Source of the DNA: Blastomussa wellsi
Taxonomy: Eukaryota > Cnidaria > Anthozoa > Scleractinia > Plerogyridae
Length of the DNA stretch: 64,000 bases
Reading direction: 5' to 3'
Assembly: GCA_947652115.1 (NCBI GenBank)
Contig: OX393561.1
Coordinates: 25,751,212-25,815,211 of the forward strand
Position numbers and translations under genes: made by a program. The notes under the pieces were generated by a model. It was not told where the DNA came from. It did not search any database and was given only the letters and a program-made list of their open reading frames with translations. This document shows, in pieces, positions 12,235-28,077 of the stretch. Every line of letters begins with the position of its first letter. The first letter of the stretch is position 1.

Positions 12235-13336
12235 ACCACTTGAAAAAAAGTCAATGATCAATAATTGATATCCTGATCTCTATTTATACTTTACGGTAAC
12301 ACGTTACTGAAGGGTTTTCATACGCTATAAATTGTTAAACATACAAACCCACACATAACCATACATAACATACGCTAAATACAACTTGCAATCTTGCGAA
12401 TGTCCTGACAAACGGAGTAAAACAAAAACAACGACAAAAAAACAAAATATCAGATCAACATAAAATAAATGGAACTTCGGTTGAAGCACTGTAACGATGT
12501 TTAAGCACGATTGCTTCAAGCCGTATTGCCCTGTACTAGCTATAACCGATCACCATGCACGATCTTCTATTGATATCGGTCTATTTAGCTCTCACGCGGT
12601 TCAATCATTCCATTCATAAAAAGAGTCCCTCGCTCACTTTCCCAAAACACATTTTCATGTAGTTTAGTGTGTAACAATCCAAAAGAGTCCGAAAGTATCT
12701 TTGTATTTGCTCGAATGTTTCCATCCAACAAAGGCAGAAAACATTCGTTACAAACTCTTAACCTAACTTAGGTTAAGATCGTGGTCTGACGATCAGACCA
12801 CGATCTTCTTTACTCATCGGATCGGTCAATTTAGCTCTCGTTTATTCATTTCTTTCATGAAAATAATCTCTCTCTGACTTACCACGAACACCTTTTCGAG
12901 TATTTTAGTGCATAAAATGCCAAACAAGCTGGAGAATACGTAGCAATTGTTCCCCAAATGTTTCCATCAAACAAGCACAGAAAACGTGCGTTACGAATTC
13001 TTAACCTAAACACCGCGATCTTCTATGCATATCGGTCTATTTAGCTCCGGTTTATTCACTTCATTCATGAAAAGAGTCCTTCTCTGAGTTACCCTAAACA
13101 CTTTCTCAGGTAGTTTAGTGTATAGCATTCAAATATAACCCGAGAACAGCAATTATTTCCCGAAATTTTCCGTCAAACAAACACAGAAAACGTGCGTAAA
13201 GACCAACTCTTGCCGGGTATGTTTTCTCGGCGGTCCGCTTTTACAGCTGAAAACTTTCAACGCTGACGGAGTGGCTTGATTTTCTTTGCACAGTTCGATA
13301 ATTCACGACGCAACAAGCCGACAGAGATCAGAAAAA

Positions 13337-13897
13337 ATGTCTACGGAAAAAGTACCTAAAGCGAGACAGCCTAGATACGAAGAGATGATCAAGGCTGCCA
13401 TTCGTACCCTGAAGGAACGTAACGGTTCTTCGCGCCAAGCCATCGAAAAGTACATTTTAGCCAGCTACGAAGTCGGAGACACAGCACCCCAGCACATCAG
13501 AAGGGCTCTAAAGAAAGGTGCCGACAATGGCACATTCCTTCACACCAAGGGCGTGGGAGCTTCGGGGTCATTTAAGCTTGCAAAGGAAGAGAAAAAGCCG
13601 TCCAAAAAGCCCGCCGTACAGAAGAAAAGACCCGTAGCGAAGGCCAAGAAACCCACTGCCACGAAGAAAACTGCAGCTAATAAACCCGCAGCCAAGAAAC
13701 AGACTACTTCTAAGAAAACTTCGCCTATCAAAAGTACTTCTCCCAAGAAGAATGCGTCCAAGAAGCCCGTAATCAAGAAGCCATCAGCCAAAAAAACAGA
13801 AACTAAGTCGAAGCCGGCTTCACAGAAGTCTGGGACCAAGAAGGAAGTCAAGAAGCCAGCAGCTACGAAGAAAACTGTAGCAAACAAGAAAAAGTGA
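13337..13897 (+). CDS. H1: Linker histone H1, unit 3
   Basis: 186 aa; Ile131 (ATC). Otherwise identical to unit 1. ATG at 13337. Confidence 0.97.
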   Translation: MSTEKVPKARQPRYEEMIKAAIRTLKERNGSSRQAIEKYILASYEVGDTAPQHIRRALKKGADNGTFLHTKGVGASGSFKLAKEEKKPSKKPAVQKKRPVAKAKKPTATKKTAANKPAAKKQTTSKKTSPIKSTSPKKNASKKPVIKKPSAKKTETKSKPASQKSGTKKEVKKPAATKKTVANKKK

Positions 13898-13936
13898 AGA
13901 AGCAGACTTCTTTGCTCGGCGTCAAATAAACAAAAC

Positions 13937-13952
13937 GGCTCCTTTAGGAGCC
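13937..13952 (+). promoter_or_regulatory. Histone 3' stem-loop, H1 unit 3
   Basis: GGCTCC-TTTA-GGAGCC, then ACCA. Confidence 0.95.
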
Positions 13953-14520
13953 ACCAAATAATCAAAAGCAATGACCAATTTTGAATAAAACAAGAACGAT
14001 GCGGTTTGGCCTTACATGCAAACTATAGGACCGAGATAAAAACACGCGAAAGTGTTCGGTAATCCCAATCAGTTGAAGGTAAAATATACCCCATTCACAC
14101 CAAAGCTAAAACAAGTTTCAAGACATGGAAAGCTAGTACTAAATGATGCTTGTCCACCTCCAATTTGGCACAACTAGAGCACACATGCATGCATTAGAAA
14201 TTTTACAGGACCCTCAGTAAAAGACAACAATACATGGCCGTAGGGCGGGAGATGTCATGTTGCTAAAGGAAGATTTACCTAATAATTTGTGTGATTCAGT
14301 GGGTAAACTTCAAGTATCATTATTCTCTGTCGAGTAGTCAGTCAAAAACAACAAATTACGTTTAATACTATCTGAGCTGAATTCTGAAGGGAAGCGGGAG
14401 AGGGGGGGGGGGGGGGGAAGGAAGTGGGGAAAGTTAACTTGGTCTGGATTAATTAATTGAAATAGAAATATAGCTTTGAAAGAACTGACATGTTGGACAT
14501 TGCTTTTTATGACATGTGGT

Positions 14521-14536
14521 GGCTCCTAAAAGAGCC
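14521..14536 (-). promoter_or_regulatory. Histone 3' stem-loop, H2B unit 3
   Basis: Minus strand GGCTCT-TTTA-GGAGCC, then ACCA. Confidence 0.95.
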
Positions 14537-14566
14537 GTTTGTGTCGTGATTCAGCATTTGGACCAT

Positions 14567-14953
14567 TCACTTGCTGCTGGTGTACTTGGTAACAGCCTTG
14601 GTGCCCTCACTGACTGCGTGTTTGGCAAGCTCGCCGGGCAGAAGCAACCTGATGGCTGTCTGGATCTCACGTGAACTAATCGTCGACTTCTTGTTGTAGT
14701 GCGCTAGGCGAGAAGACTCAGTGGCGATACGCTCGAAGATATCGTTAACAAACGAATTCATGATACCCATGGCTTTGCTAGATATGCCAGTGTCTGGATG
14801 AACCTGCTTCAAGACCTTGTAGATGTAGATCGCATAGCTCTCCTTTCTCTTTCCCTTCCTCTTCTTTTTGCCCGCCGAACCATCGGTTGCGACAGACTTA
14901 GCTTTTCCTGCTCTCTTCTCGCCTTTCTTCGCTGCCGGTACTTTAGGAGCCAT
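14567..14953 (-). CDS. H2B: Core histone H2B, unit 3
   Basis: 128 aa, protein identical to unit 1 and complete. Confidence 0.98.
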   Translation of the reverse strand: MAPKVPAAKKGEKRAGKAKSVATDGSAGKKKRKGKRKESYAIYIYKVLKQVHPDTGISSKAMGIMNSFVNDIFERIATESSRLAHYNKKSTISSREIQTAIRLLLPGELAKHAVSEGTKAVTKYTSSK

Positions 14954-15301
14954 TTTTTATCTCGCTTATTTCGGAAACAAATCGCTAGAATTATGAGTGA
15001 TCCGATCAGATCAGCATTGATTTGACCACAACGACTTGATTGCTATTTATTACGACCATTCAGAAGGATTCATTAACATGCGGATCGAAATTGTCCTTTC
15101 CTGATTGGCCATTTCATCAACAGAAAATTGCCGACATCGGGTGACTGACGCTTGCATAATCACCTTTTGTTGAGACGATTTAGGCGCGATTTTGATTGGT
15201 GCGTTTCGATCCTCTGAGTTGAAGGCGCCTAAAATAAAATTGCGTTCACATCTTTAGCCTGCTAGAACAAAATCGTAGATCTAAACTCCGGTGTGAGCTA
15301 A

Positions 15302-15703
<402 letters not shown>

Positions 15704-15730
15704 GCTGATAGCTTCCCTGCTAACCCAAAC

Positions 15731-15746
15731 GGCTCTTTTAGGAGCC
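15731..15746 (+). promoter_or_regulatory. Histone 3' stem-loop, H2A unit 3
   Basis: GGCTCT-TTTA-GGAGCC, then ACCA. Confidence 0.95.
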
Positions 15747-17048
15747 ACCAATGTTGAAAAAAGTCATGATCAATTACAAAGCCAGTAATTATTAACTTAA
15801 TAGCTAGTAAACTAATAGTACTCTGTGCTGTCCGTGTCAAATTTTATTGATGCTCATTGCACGGCGAATAATTATAGAGTCCCAAGAGCATATTGCAATC
15901 TCAAAATGTAAATATAAGCCCGGCAATAAAACAGCAAAAAGTAAGCGCAATATTTCGATTCTTATCAACCGACCATTGCCGCAATTACTGAAAAAAAGAT
16001 TTTGATAATGCACTATAAACATATTAAAATGCAGGAAACCTAAAACTACTAGTTCAAAACAACAAAGAGGTGATACTAAACAAAAAGGATCAAAGATGGA
16101 GAAGATTGAGACAGATTACGAATAACGGATTTGAAAACGCTAAGTTTTTCAAAATGCACAAACCGTGACGTTGCTGTGCATTTAATGACTGCCGAATGCC
16201 TAACCTGTTCTCGTCTCTGGGATCATCTCTCATCCGAGAAGCGAGCGATGAAACGACCATGCATGCCTCACCTGTCGTCATCTCTGGGGCACTTGTCGTC
16301 CAAGAAACGAACGACGAAACAAGGCGACCATTTTCCAAATAGGCAAATTCATGTCAGTTTGTATGGAAAATCTTGACATTCATCGCGCTTCAACTGCAAA
16401 ACAAACCCCCAAAATGTATCTTAGAAGTTTATCGATACTTATATCAAAGGAGCCTTACCAAAACATTCAAGCAGATAGATCAAATAAAAACAGCCTGAAA
16501 CAGTGTAAAACAAATTCGGCAAACACGCATTCGTTTAAATCAAAACAAAATATTGCAAACCACCCGTGCCACATTTCGGCGTGCGAGAATTTTGTTATTC
16601 TGTCGTAGTCAGATCTTCCCAGTAAACAAGAATTTTGTTTGAAATCCGGCAACAGAACAGTAAATGCTGTATCATTAATTTTCTTTTTAACTCTCACCCG
16701 ACGTGGTTGTTTTATACCGCGCACGATAAAAGCCCTATTCCTAAGCACGAATACGGTTTGACTGAAAACAAGGAATGAAAGAATGTATGTCGAAGTCAAA
16801 CTGGGAGAGGCGTGCGAGAATTCATCGTGAATCTGTTGAGAATTCATTGTGACAAACTTAATTTGTAAACAAACGAGTTCCTTTTTTCCGCAGCTAATAA
16901 ATCTACTGTCCATAAACAGGAACAGGGTCTAAAATTTGTAGAAATGTCTGATTAAAAACACATAAGAGATTTTTTCAAAGGTTCATTACCGGATTACTAT
17001 TGATGTATTTCTTTTACTGTTGGTCATATAACTTTTTTCATAGCTGTT

Positions 17049-17064
17049 GGCTCCTAAAGGAGCC
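17049..17064 (-). promoter_or_regulatory. Histone 3' stem-loop, H4 unit 3
   Basis: Minus strand GGCTCC-TTTA-GGAGCC, then AACA. Confidence 0.95.
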
Positions 17065-17095
17065 GTTTGTCATGTTTTTGAAGACGGGAACTTCT

Positions 17096-17410
<315 letters not shown>

Positions 17411-17921
17411 TTAGTTTTACCGTTATCGAGTAGTCAAACTGCGAGATGATGAACTTTTGTAACCTGCGCTAGCTTATTATCTCATTTGACTGTACCTCTC
17501 GGGAAACATGAGCTTGAAAAACAAAGCAGCGGCCTAATGCATATTTTATTAGCAAGCCGCTTACTGCTTCGTTAATTTACACTCGCCGAAAAGGAAACTG
17601 TCACTGGAAAAATTTCCATTCCTTCGTTAGGAATTCGTTGTTTTTTAAAACGAAAAAAAAGTGAGAAACACAAAATGAAGTTAGCTTGCAACTTATTTCT
17701 GGAGTTATTGTGAAATTATTTTTCTTTCTGTAGTTTTAAGCAACAAATTTCTTAAGATCGTCAAGATCGAAAAGTTCGGCATATCTTTTGCTAACAAAGT
17801 GAAATGATCCCAGCCAATCACATGCTTCGTTAATTAACCAATCAAATCACGGCCGGTCGGTTATAAATGCATTTTAACGAACGTTTCTTGAGCAAATCGA
17901 AACCTGCTGATCTATTTATAA

Positions 17922-18350
<429 letters not shown>

Positions 18351-18382
18351 GGGATCTCAAGCCTCCCTCTTCAAACAAAAAC

Positions 18383-18398
18383 GGCTCCTTTAGGAGCC
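18383..18398 (+). promoter_or_regulatory. Histone 3' stem-loop, H3 unit 3
   Basis: GGCTCC-TTTA-GGAGCC, then ACCA. Confidence 0.95.
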
Positions 18399-19500
18399 AC
18401 CACTTGAAAAAAAGTCAATGATCAATAATTGATATCCTGATCTCTATTTATACTTTACGGTAACACGTTACTGAAGGGTTTTCATACGCTATAAATTGTT
18501 AAACATACAAACCCACACATAACCATACATAACATACGCTAAATACAACTTGCAATCTTGCGAATGTCCTGACAAACGGAGTAAAACAAAAACAACGACA
18601 AAAAAACAAAATATCAGATCAACATAAAATAAATGGAACTTCGGTTGAAGCACTGTAACGATGTTTAAGCACGATTGCTTCAAGCCGTATTGCCCTGTAC
18701 TAGCTATAACCGATCACCATGCACGATCTTCTATTGATATCGGTCTATTTAGCTCTCACGCGGTTCAATCATTCCATTCATAAAAAGAGTCCCTCGCTCA
18801 CTTTCCCAAAACACATTTTCATGTAGTTTAGTGTGTAACAATCCAAAAGAGTCCGAAAGTATCTTTGTATTTGCTCGAATGTTTCCATCCAACAAAGGCA
18901 GAAAACATTCGTTACAAACTCTTAACCTAACTTAGGTTAAGATCGTGGTCTGACGATCAGACCACGATCTTCTTTACTCATCGGATCGGTCAATTTAGCT
19001 CTCGTTTATTCATTTCTTTCATGAAAATAATCTCTCTCTGACTTACCACGAACACCTTTTCGAGTATTTTAGTGCATAAAATGCCAAACAAGCTGGAGAA
19101 TACGTAGCAATTGTTCCCCAAATGTTTCCATCAAACAAGCACAGAAAACGTGCGTTACGAATTCTTAACCTAAACACCGCGATCTTCTATGCATATCGGT
19201 CTATTTAGCTCCGGTTTATTCACTTCATTCATGAAAAGAGTCCTTCTCTGAGTTACCCTAAACACTTTCTCAGGTAGTTTAGTGTATAGCATTCAAATAT
19301 AACCCGAGAACAGCAATTATTTCCCGAAATTTTCCGTCAAACAAACACAGAAAACGTGCGTAAAGACCAACTCTTGCCGGGTATGTTTTCTCGGCGGTCC
19401 GCTTTTACAGCTGAAAACTTTCAACGCTGACGGAGTGGCTTGATTTTCTTTGCACAGTTCGATAATTCACGACGCAACAAGCCGACAGAGATCAGAAAAA

Positions 19501-20061
19501 ATGTCTACGGAAAAAGTACCTAAAGCGAGACAGCCTAGATACGAAGAGATGATCAAGGCTGCCATTCGTACCCTGAAGGAACGTAACGGTTCTTCGCGCC
19601 AAGCCATCGAAAAGTACATTTTAGCCAGCTACGAAGTCGGAGACACAGCACCCCAGCACATCAGAAGGGCTCTAAAGAAAGGTGCCGACAATGGCACATT
19701 CCTTCACACCAAGGGCGTGGGAGCTTCGGGGTCATTTAAGCTTGCAAAGGAAGAGAAAAAGCCGTCCAAAAAGCCCGCCGTACAGAAGAAAAGACCCGTA
19801 GCGAAGGCCAAGAAACCCACTGCCACGAAGAAAACTGCAGCTAATAAACCCGCAGCCAAGAAACAGACTACTTCTAAGAAAACTTCGCCTATCAAAAGTA
19901 CTTCTCCCAAGAAGAATGCGTCCAAGAAGCCCGTAATCAAGAAGCCATCAGCCAAAAAAACAGAAACTAAGTCGAAGCCGGCTTCACAGAAGTCTGGAAC
20001 CAAGAAGGAAGTCAAGAAGCCAGCAGCTACGAAGAAAACTGTAGCAAACAAGAAAAAGTGA
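19501..20061 (+). CDS. H1: Linker histone H1, unit 4
   Basis: 186 aa; Ile131 (ATC). One silent change in the tail (near 19998). ATG at 19501. Confidence 0.97.
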   Translation: MSTEKVPKARQPRYEEMIKAAIRTLKERNGSSRQAIEKYILASYEVGDTAPQHIRRALKKGADNGTFLHTKGVGASGSFKLAKEEKKPSKKPAVQKKRPVAKAKKPTATKKTAANKPAAKKQTTSKKTSPIKSTSPKKNASKKPVIKKPSAKKTETKSKPASQKSGTKKEVKKPAATKKTVANKKK

Positions 20062-20100
20062 AGAAGCAGACTTCTTTGCTCGGCGTCAAATAAACAAAAC

Positions 20101-20116
20101 GGCTCCTTTAGGAGCC
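20101..20116 (+). promoter_or_regulatory. Histone 3' stem-loop, H1 unit 4
   Basis: GGCTCC-TTTA-GGAGCC, then ACCA. Confidence 0.95.
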
Positions 20117-20683
20117 ACCAAATAATCAAAAGCAATGACCAATTTTGAATAAAACAAGAACGATGCGGTTTGGCCTTACATGCAAACTATAGGACCGAGA
20201 TAAAAACACACGAAAGTGTTCGGTAATCCCAATCAGTTGAAGGTAAAATATACCCCATTCACACCAAAGCTAAAACAAGTTTCAAGACATGGAAAGCTAG
20301 TACTAAATGATGCTTGTCCACCTCCAATTTGGCACAACTAGAGCACACATGCATGCATTAGAAATTTTACAGGACCCTCAGTAAAAGACAACAATACATG
20401 GCCGTAGGGCGGGAGATGTCATGTTGCTAAAGGAAGATTTACCTAATAATTTGTGTGATTCAGTGGGTAAACTTCAAGTATCATTATTCTCTGTCGAGTA
20501 GTCAGTCAAAAACAACAAATTACGTTTAATACTATCTGAGCTGAATTCTGAAGGGAAGCGGGAGAGGGGGGGGGGGGGGGAAGGAAGTGGGGAAAGTTAA
20601 CTTGGTCTGGATTAATTAATTGAAATAGAAATATAGCTTTGAAAGAACTGACATGTTGGACATTGCTTTTTATGACATGTGGT

Positions 20684-20699
20684 GGCTCCTAAAAGAGCC
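20684..20699 (-). promoter_or_regulatory. Histone 3' stem-loop, H2B unit 4
   Basis: Minus strand GGCTCT-TTTA-GGAGCC, then ACCA. Confidence 0.95.
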
Positions 20700-20729
20700 G
20701 TTTGTGTCGTGATTCAGCATTTGGACCAT

Positions 20730-21116
20730 TCACTTGCTGCTGGTGTACTTGGTAACAGCCTTGGTGCCCTCACTGACTGCGTGTTTGGCAAGCTCGCCGG
20801 GCAGAAGCAACCTGATGGCTGTCTGGATCTCACGTGAACTAATCGTCGACTTCTTGTTGTAGTGCGCTAGGCGAGAAGACTCAGTGGCGATACGCTCGAA
20901 GATATCGTTAACAAACGAATTCATGATACCCATGGCTTTGCTAGATATGCCAGTGTCTGGATGAACCTGCTTCAAGACCTTGTAGATGTAGATCGCATAG
21001 CTCTCCTTTCTCTTTCCCTTCCTCTTCTTTTTGCCCGCCGAACCATCGGTTGCGACAGACTTAGCTTTTCCTGCTCTCTTCTCGCCTTTCTTCGCTGCCG
21101 GTACTTTAGGAGCCAT
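20730..21116 (-). CDS. H2B: Core histone H2B, unit 4
   Basis: 128 aa, protein identical to unit 1 and complete. Confidence 0.98.
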   Translation of the reverse strand: MAPKVPAAKKGEKRAGKAKSVATDGSAGKKKRKGKRKESYAIYIYKVLKQVHPDTGISSKAMGIMNSFVNDIFERIATESSRLAHYNKKSTISSREIQTAIRLLLPGELAKHAVSEGTKAVTKYTSSK

Positions 21117-21464
21117 TTTTTATCTCGCTTATTTCGGAAACAAATCGCTAGAATTATGAGTGATCCGATCAGATCAGCATTGATTTGACCACAACGACTT
21201 GATTGCTATTTATTACGACCATTCAGAAGGATTCATTAACATGCGGATCGAAATTGTCCTTTCCTGATTGGCCATTTCATCAACAGAAAATTGCCGACAT
21301 CGGGTGACTGACGCTTGCATAATCACCTTTTGTTGAGACGATTTAGGCGCGATTTTGATTGGTGCGTTTCGATCCTCTGAGTTGAAGGCGCCTAAAATAA
21401 AATTGCGTTCACATCTTTAGCCTGCTAGAACAAAATCGTAGATCTAAACTCCGGTTTGAGCTAA

Positions 21465-21866
<402 letters not shown>

Positions 21867-21893
21867 GCTGATAGCTTCCCTGCTAACCCAAAC

Positions 21894-21909
21894 GGCTCTT
21901 TTAGGAGCC
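21894..21909 (+). promoter_or_regulatory. Histone 3' stem-loop, H2A unit 4
   Basis: GGCTCT-TTTA-GGAGCC, then ACCA. Confidence 0.95.
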
Positions 21910-23211
21910 ACCAATGTTGAAAAAAGTCATGATCAATTACAAAGCCAGTAATTATTAACTTAATAGCTAGTAAACTAATAGTACTCTGTGCTGTCCGTGT
22001 CAAATTTTATTGATGCTCATTGCACGGCGAATAATTATAGAGTCCCAAGAGCATATTGCAATCTCAAAATGTAAATATAAGCCCGGCAATAAAACAGCAA
22101 AAAGTAAGCGCAATATTTCGATTCTTATCAACCGACCATTGCCGCAATTACTGAAAAAAAGATTTTGATAATGCACTATAAACATATTAAAATGCAGGAA
22201 ACCTAAAACTACTAGTTCAAAACAACAAAGAGGTGATACTAAACAAAAAGGATCAAAGATGGAGAAGATTGAGACAGATTACGAATAACGGATTTGAAAA
22301 CGCTAAGTTTTTCAAAATGCACAAACCGTGACGTTGCTGTGCATTTAATGACTGCCGAATGCCTAACCTGTTCTCGTCTCTGGGATCATCTCTCATCCGA
22401 GAAGCGAGCGATGAAACGACCATGCATGCCTCACCTGTCGTCATCTCTGGGGCACTTGTCGTCCAAGAAACGAACGACGAAACAAGGCGACCATTTTCCA
22501 AATAGGCAAATTCATGTCAGTTTGTATGGAAAATCTTGACATTCATCGCGCTTCAACTGCAAAACAAACCCCCAAAATGTATCTTAGAAGTTTATCGATA
22601 CTTATATCAAAGGAGCCTTACCAAAACATTCAAGCAGATAGATCAAATAAAAACAGCCTGAAACAGTGTAAAACAAATTCGGCAAACACGCATTCGTTTA
22701 AATCAAAACAAAATATTGCAAACCACCCGTGCCACATTTCGGCGTGCGAGAATTTTGTTATTCTGTCGTAGTCAGATCTTCCCAGTAAACAAGAATTTTG
22801 TTTGAAATCCGGCAACAGAACAGTAAATGCTGTATCATTAATTTTCTTTTTAACTCTCACCCGACGTGGTTGTTTTATACCGCGCACGATAAAAGCCCTA
22901 TTCCTAAGCACGAATACGGTTTGACTGAAAACAAGGAATGAAAGAATGTATGTCGAAGTCAAACTGGGAGAGGCGTGCGAGAATTCATCGTGAATCTGTT
23001 GAGAATTCATTGTGACAAACTTAATTTGTAAACAAACGAGTTCCTTTTTTCCGCAGCTAATAAATCTACTGTCCATAAACAGGAACAGGGTCTAAAATTT
23101 GTAGAAATGTCTGATTAAAAACACATAAGAGATTTTTTCAAAGGTTCATTACCGGATTACTATTGATGTATTTCTTTTACTGTTGGTCATATAACTTTTT
23201 TCATAGCTGTT

Positions 23212-23227
23212 GGCTCCTAAAGGAGCC
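23212..23227 (-). promoter_or_regulatory. Histone 3' stem-loop, H4 unit 4
   Basis: Minus strand GGCTCC-TTTA-GGAGCC, then AACA. Confidence 0.95.
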
Positions 23228-23258
23228 GTTTGTCATGTTTTTGAAGACGGGAACTTCT

Positions 23259-23573
<315 letters not shown>

Positions 23574-24083
23574 TTAGTTTTACCGTTATCGAGTAGTCAA
23601 ACTGCGAGATGATGAACTTTTGTAACCTGCGCTAGCTTATTATCTCATTTGACTGTACCTCTCGGGAAACATGAGCTTGAAAAACAAAGCAGCGGCCTAA
23701 TGCATATTTTATTAGCAAGCCGCTTACTGCTTCGTTAATTTACACTCGCCGAAAAGGAAACTGTCACTGGAAAAATTTCCATTCCTTCGTTAGGAATTCG
23801 TTGTTTTTTAAAACGAAAAAAAAGTGAGAAACACAAATGAAGTTAGCTTACAACTTATTTCTGGAGTTATTGTGAAATTATTTTTCTTTCTGTAGTTTTA
23901 AGCAACAAATTTCTTAAGATCGTCAAGATCGAAAAGTTCGGCATATCTTTTGCTAACAAAGTGAAATGATCCCAGCCAATCACATGCTTCGTTAATTAAC
24001 CAATCAAATCACGGCCGGTCGGTTATAAATGCATTTTAACGAACGTTTCTTGAGCAAATCGAAACCTGCTGATCTATTTATAA

Positions 24084-24512
<429 letters not shown>

Positions 24513-24544
24513 GGGATCTCAAGCCTCCCTCTTCAAACAAAAAC

Positions 24545-24560
24545 GGCTCCTTTAGGAGCC
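24545..24560 (+). promoter_or_regulatory. Histone 3' stem-loop, H3 unit 4
   Basis: GGCTCC-TTTA-GGAGCC, then ACCA. Confidence 0.95.
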
Positions 24561-25662
24561 ACCACTTGAAAAAAAGTCAATGATCAATAATTGATATCCT
24601 GATCTCTATTTATACTTTACGGTAACACGTTACTGAAGGGTTTTCATACGCTATAAATTGTTAAACATACAAACCCACACATAACCATACATAACATACG
24701 CTAAATACAACTTGCAATCTTGCGAATGTCCTGACAAACGGAGTAAAACAAAAACAACGACAAAAAAACAAAATATCAGATCAACATAAAATAAATGGAA
24801 CTTCGGTTGAAGCACTGTAACGATGTTTAAGCACGATTGCTTCAAGCCGTATTGCCCTGTACTAGCTATAACCGATCACCATGCACGATCTTCTATTGAT
24901 ATCGGTCTATTTAGCTCTCACGCGGTTCAATCATTCCATTCATAAAAAGAGTCCCTCGCTCACTTTCCCAAAACACATTTTCATGTAGTTTAGTGTGTAA
25001 CAATCCAAAAGAGTCCGAAAGTATCTTTGTATTTGCTCGAATGTTTCCATCCAACAAAGGCAGAAAACATTCGTTACAAACTCTTAACCTAACTTAGGTT
25101 AAGATCGTGGTCTGACGATCATACCACGATCTTCTTTACTCATCGGATCGGTCAATTTAGCTCTCGTTTATTCATTCCTTTCATGAAAATAATCTCTCTC
25201 TGACTTACCACGAACACCTTTTCGAGTATTTTAGTGCATAAAATGCCAAACAAGCTGGAGAATACGTAGCAATTGTTCCCCAAATGTTTCCATCAAACAA
25301 GCACAGAAAACGTGCGTTACGAATTCTTAACCTAAACACCGCGATCTTCTATGCATATCGGTCTATTTAGCTCCGGTTTATTCACTTCATTCATGAAAAG
25401 AGTCCTTCTCTGAGTTACCCTAAACACTTTCTCAGGTAGTTTAGTGTATAGCATTCAAATATAACCCGAGAACAGCAATTATTTCCCGAAATTTTCCGTC
25501 AAACAAACACAGAAAACGTGCGTAAAGACCAACTCTTGCCGGGTATGTTTTCTCGGCGGTCCGCTTTTACAGCTGAAAACTTTCAACGCTGACGGAGTGG
25601 CTTGATTTTCTTTGCACAGTTCGATAATTCACGACGCAACAAGCCGACAGAGATCAGAAAAA

Positions 25663-26223
25663 ATGTCTACGGAAAAAGTACCTAAAGCGAGACAGCCTAG
25701 ATACGAAGAGATGATCAAGGCTGCCATTCGTACCCTGAAGGAACGTAACGGTTCTTCGCGCCAAGCCATCGAAAAGTACATTTTAGCCAGCTACGAAGTC
25801 GGAGACACAGCACCCCAGCACATCAGAAGGGCTCTAAAGAAAGGTGCCGACAATGGCACATTCCTTCACACCAAGGGCGTGGGAGCTTCGGGGTCATTTA
25901 AGCTTGCAAAGGAAGAGAAAAAGCCGTCCAAAAAGCCCGCCGTACAGAAGAAAAGACCCGTAGCGAAGGCCAAGAAACCCACTGCCACGAAGAAAACTGC
26001 AGCTAATAAACCCGCAGCCAAGAAACAGACTACTTCTAAGAAAACTTCGCCTACAAAAAGTACTTCTCCCAAGAAGAATGCGTCCAAGAAGCCCGTAATC
26101 AAGAAGCCATCAGCCAAAAAAACGGAAACTAAGTCGAAGCCGGCTTCACAGAAGTCTGGGACCAAGAAGGAAGTCAAGAAGCCAGCAGCTACGAAGAAAA
26201 CTGTAGCAAACAAGAAAAAGTGA
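25663..26223 (+). CDS. H1: Linker histone H1, unit 5
   Basis: 186 aa; Thr131 encoded by ACA, as in units 6-8, and a private silent ACA-to-ACG change in the tail. ATG at 25663. Confidence 0.97.
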   Translation: MSTEKVPKARQPRYEEMIKAAIRTLKERNGSSRQAIEKYILASYEVGDTAPQHIRRALKKGADNGTFLHTKGVGASGSFKLAKEEKKPSKKPAVQKKRPVAKAKKPTATKKTAANKPAAKKQTTSKKTSPTKSTSPKKNASKKPVIKKPSAKKTETKSKPASQKSGTKKEVKKPAATKKTVANKKK

Positions 26224-26262
26224 AGAAGCAGACTTCTTTGCTCGGCTTCAAATAAACAAAAC

Positions 26263-26278
26263 GGCTCCTTTAGGAGCC
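26263..26278 (+). promoter_or_regulatory. Histone 3' stem-loop, H1 unit 5
   Basis: GGCTCC-TTTA-GGAGCC, then ACCA. Confidence 0.95.
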
Positions 26279-26851
26279 ACCAAATAATCAAAAGCAATGA
26301 CCAATTTTGAATAAAACAAGAACGATGCGGTTTGGCCTTACATGCAAACTATAGGACCGAGATAAAAACACGCGAAAGTGTTCGGTAATCCCAATCAGTT
26401 GAAGGTAAAATATACCCCATTCACACCAAAGCTAAAACAAGTTTCAAGACATGGAAAGCTCAGTAGTACTAAATGATGCTTGTCCACCTCCAATTTGGCA
26501 CAACTAGAGCACACATGCATGCATTAGAAATTTTACAGGACCCTCAGTAAAAGACAACAATACATGGCCGTAGGGCGGGAGATGTCATGTTGCTAAAGGA
26601 AGATTTACCTAATAATTTGTGTGATTCAGTGGGTAAACTTCAAGTATCATTATTCTCTGTCGAGTAGTCAGTCAAAAACAACAAATTACGTTTAATACTA
26701 TCTGAGCTGAATTCTGAAGGGAAGCGGGAGAGGGGGGGGGGGGGGGGGAAGGAAGTGGGGAAAGTTAACTTGGTCTGGATTAATTAATTGAAATAGAAAT
26801 ATAGCTTTGAAAGAACTGACATGTTGGACATTGCTTTTTATGACATGTGGT

Positions 26852-26867
26852 GGCTCCTAAAAGAGCC
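26852..26867 (-). promoter_or_regulatory. Histone 3' stem-loop, H2B unit 5
   Basis: Minus strand GGCTCT-TTTA-GGAGCC, then ACCA. Confidence 0.95.
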
Positions 26868-26897
26868 GTTTGTGTCGTGATTCAGCATTTGGACCAT

Positions 26898-27284
26898 TCA
26901 CTTGCTGCTGGTGTACTTGGTAACAGCCTTGGTGCCCTCACTGACTGCGTGTTTGGCAAGCTCGCCGGGCAGAAGCAACCTGATGGCTGTCTGGATCTCA
27001 CGTGAACTAATCGTCGACTTCTTGTTGTAGTGCGCTAGGCGAGAAGACTCAGTGGCGATACGCTCGAAGATATCGTTAACAAACGAATTCATGATACCCA
27101 TGGCTTTGCTAGATATGCCAGTGTCTGGATGAACCTGCTTCAAGACCTTGTAGATGTAGATCGCATAGCTCTCCTTTCTCTTTCCCTTCCTCTTCTTTTT
27201 GCCCGCCGAACCATCGGTTGCGACAGACTTAGCTTTTCCTGCTCTTTTCTCGCCTTTCTTCGCTGCCGGTACTTTAGGAGCCAT
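26898..27284 (-). CDS. H2B: Core histone H2B, unit 5
   Basis: 128 aa, protein identical to unit 1, with one private silent base change near 27246. Confidence 0.98.
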   Translation of the reverse strand: MAPKVPAAKKGEKRAGKAKSVATDGSAGKKKRKGKRKESYAIYIYKVLKQVHPDTGISSKAMGIMNSFVNDIFERIATESSRLAHYNKKSTISSREIQTAIRLLLPGELAKHAVSEGTKAVTKYTSSK

Positions 27285-27632
27285 TTTTTATCTCGCTTAT
27301 TTCGGAAACAAATCGCTAGAATTATGAGTGATCCGATCAGATCAGCATTGATTTGACCACAACGACTTGATTGCTATTTATTACGACCATTCAGAAGGAT
27401 TCATTAACATGCGGATCGAAATTGTCCTTTCCTGATTGGCCATTTCATCAACAGAAAATTGCCGACATCGGGTGACTGACGCTTGCATAATCACCTTTTG
27501 TTGAGACGATTTAGGCGCGATTTTGATTGGTGCGTTTCGATCCTCTGAGTTTAAGGCGCCTAAAATAAAATTGCGTTCACATCTTTAGCCTGCTAGAACA
27601 AAATCGTAGATCTAAACTCCGGTGTGAGCTAA

Positions 27633-28034
<402 letters not shown>

Positions 28035-28061
28035 GCTGATAGCTTCCCTGCTAACCCAAAC

Positions 28062-28077
28062 GGCTCTTTTAGGAGCC
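28062..28077 (+). promoter_or_regulatory. Histone 3' stem-loop, H2A unit 5
   Basis: GGCTCT-TTTA-GGAGCC, then ACCA. Confidence 0.95.
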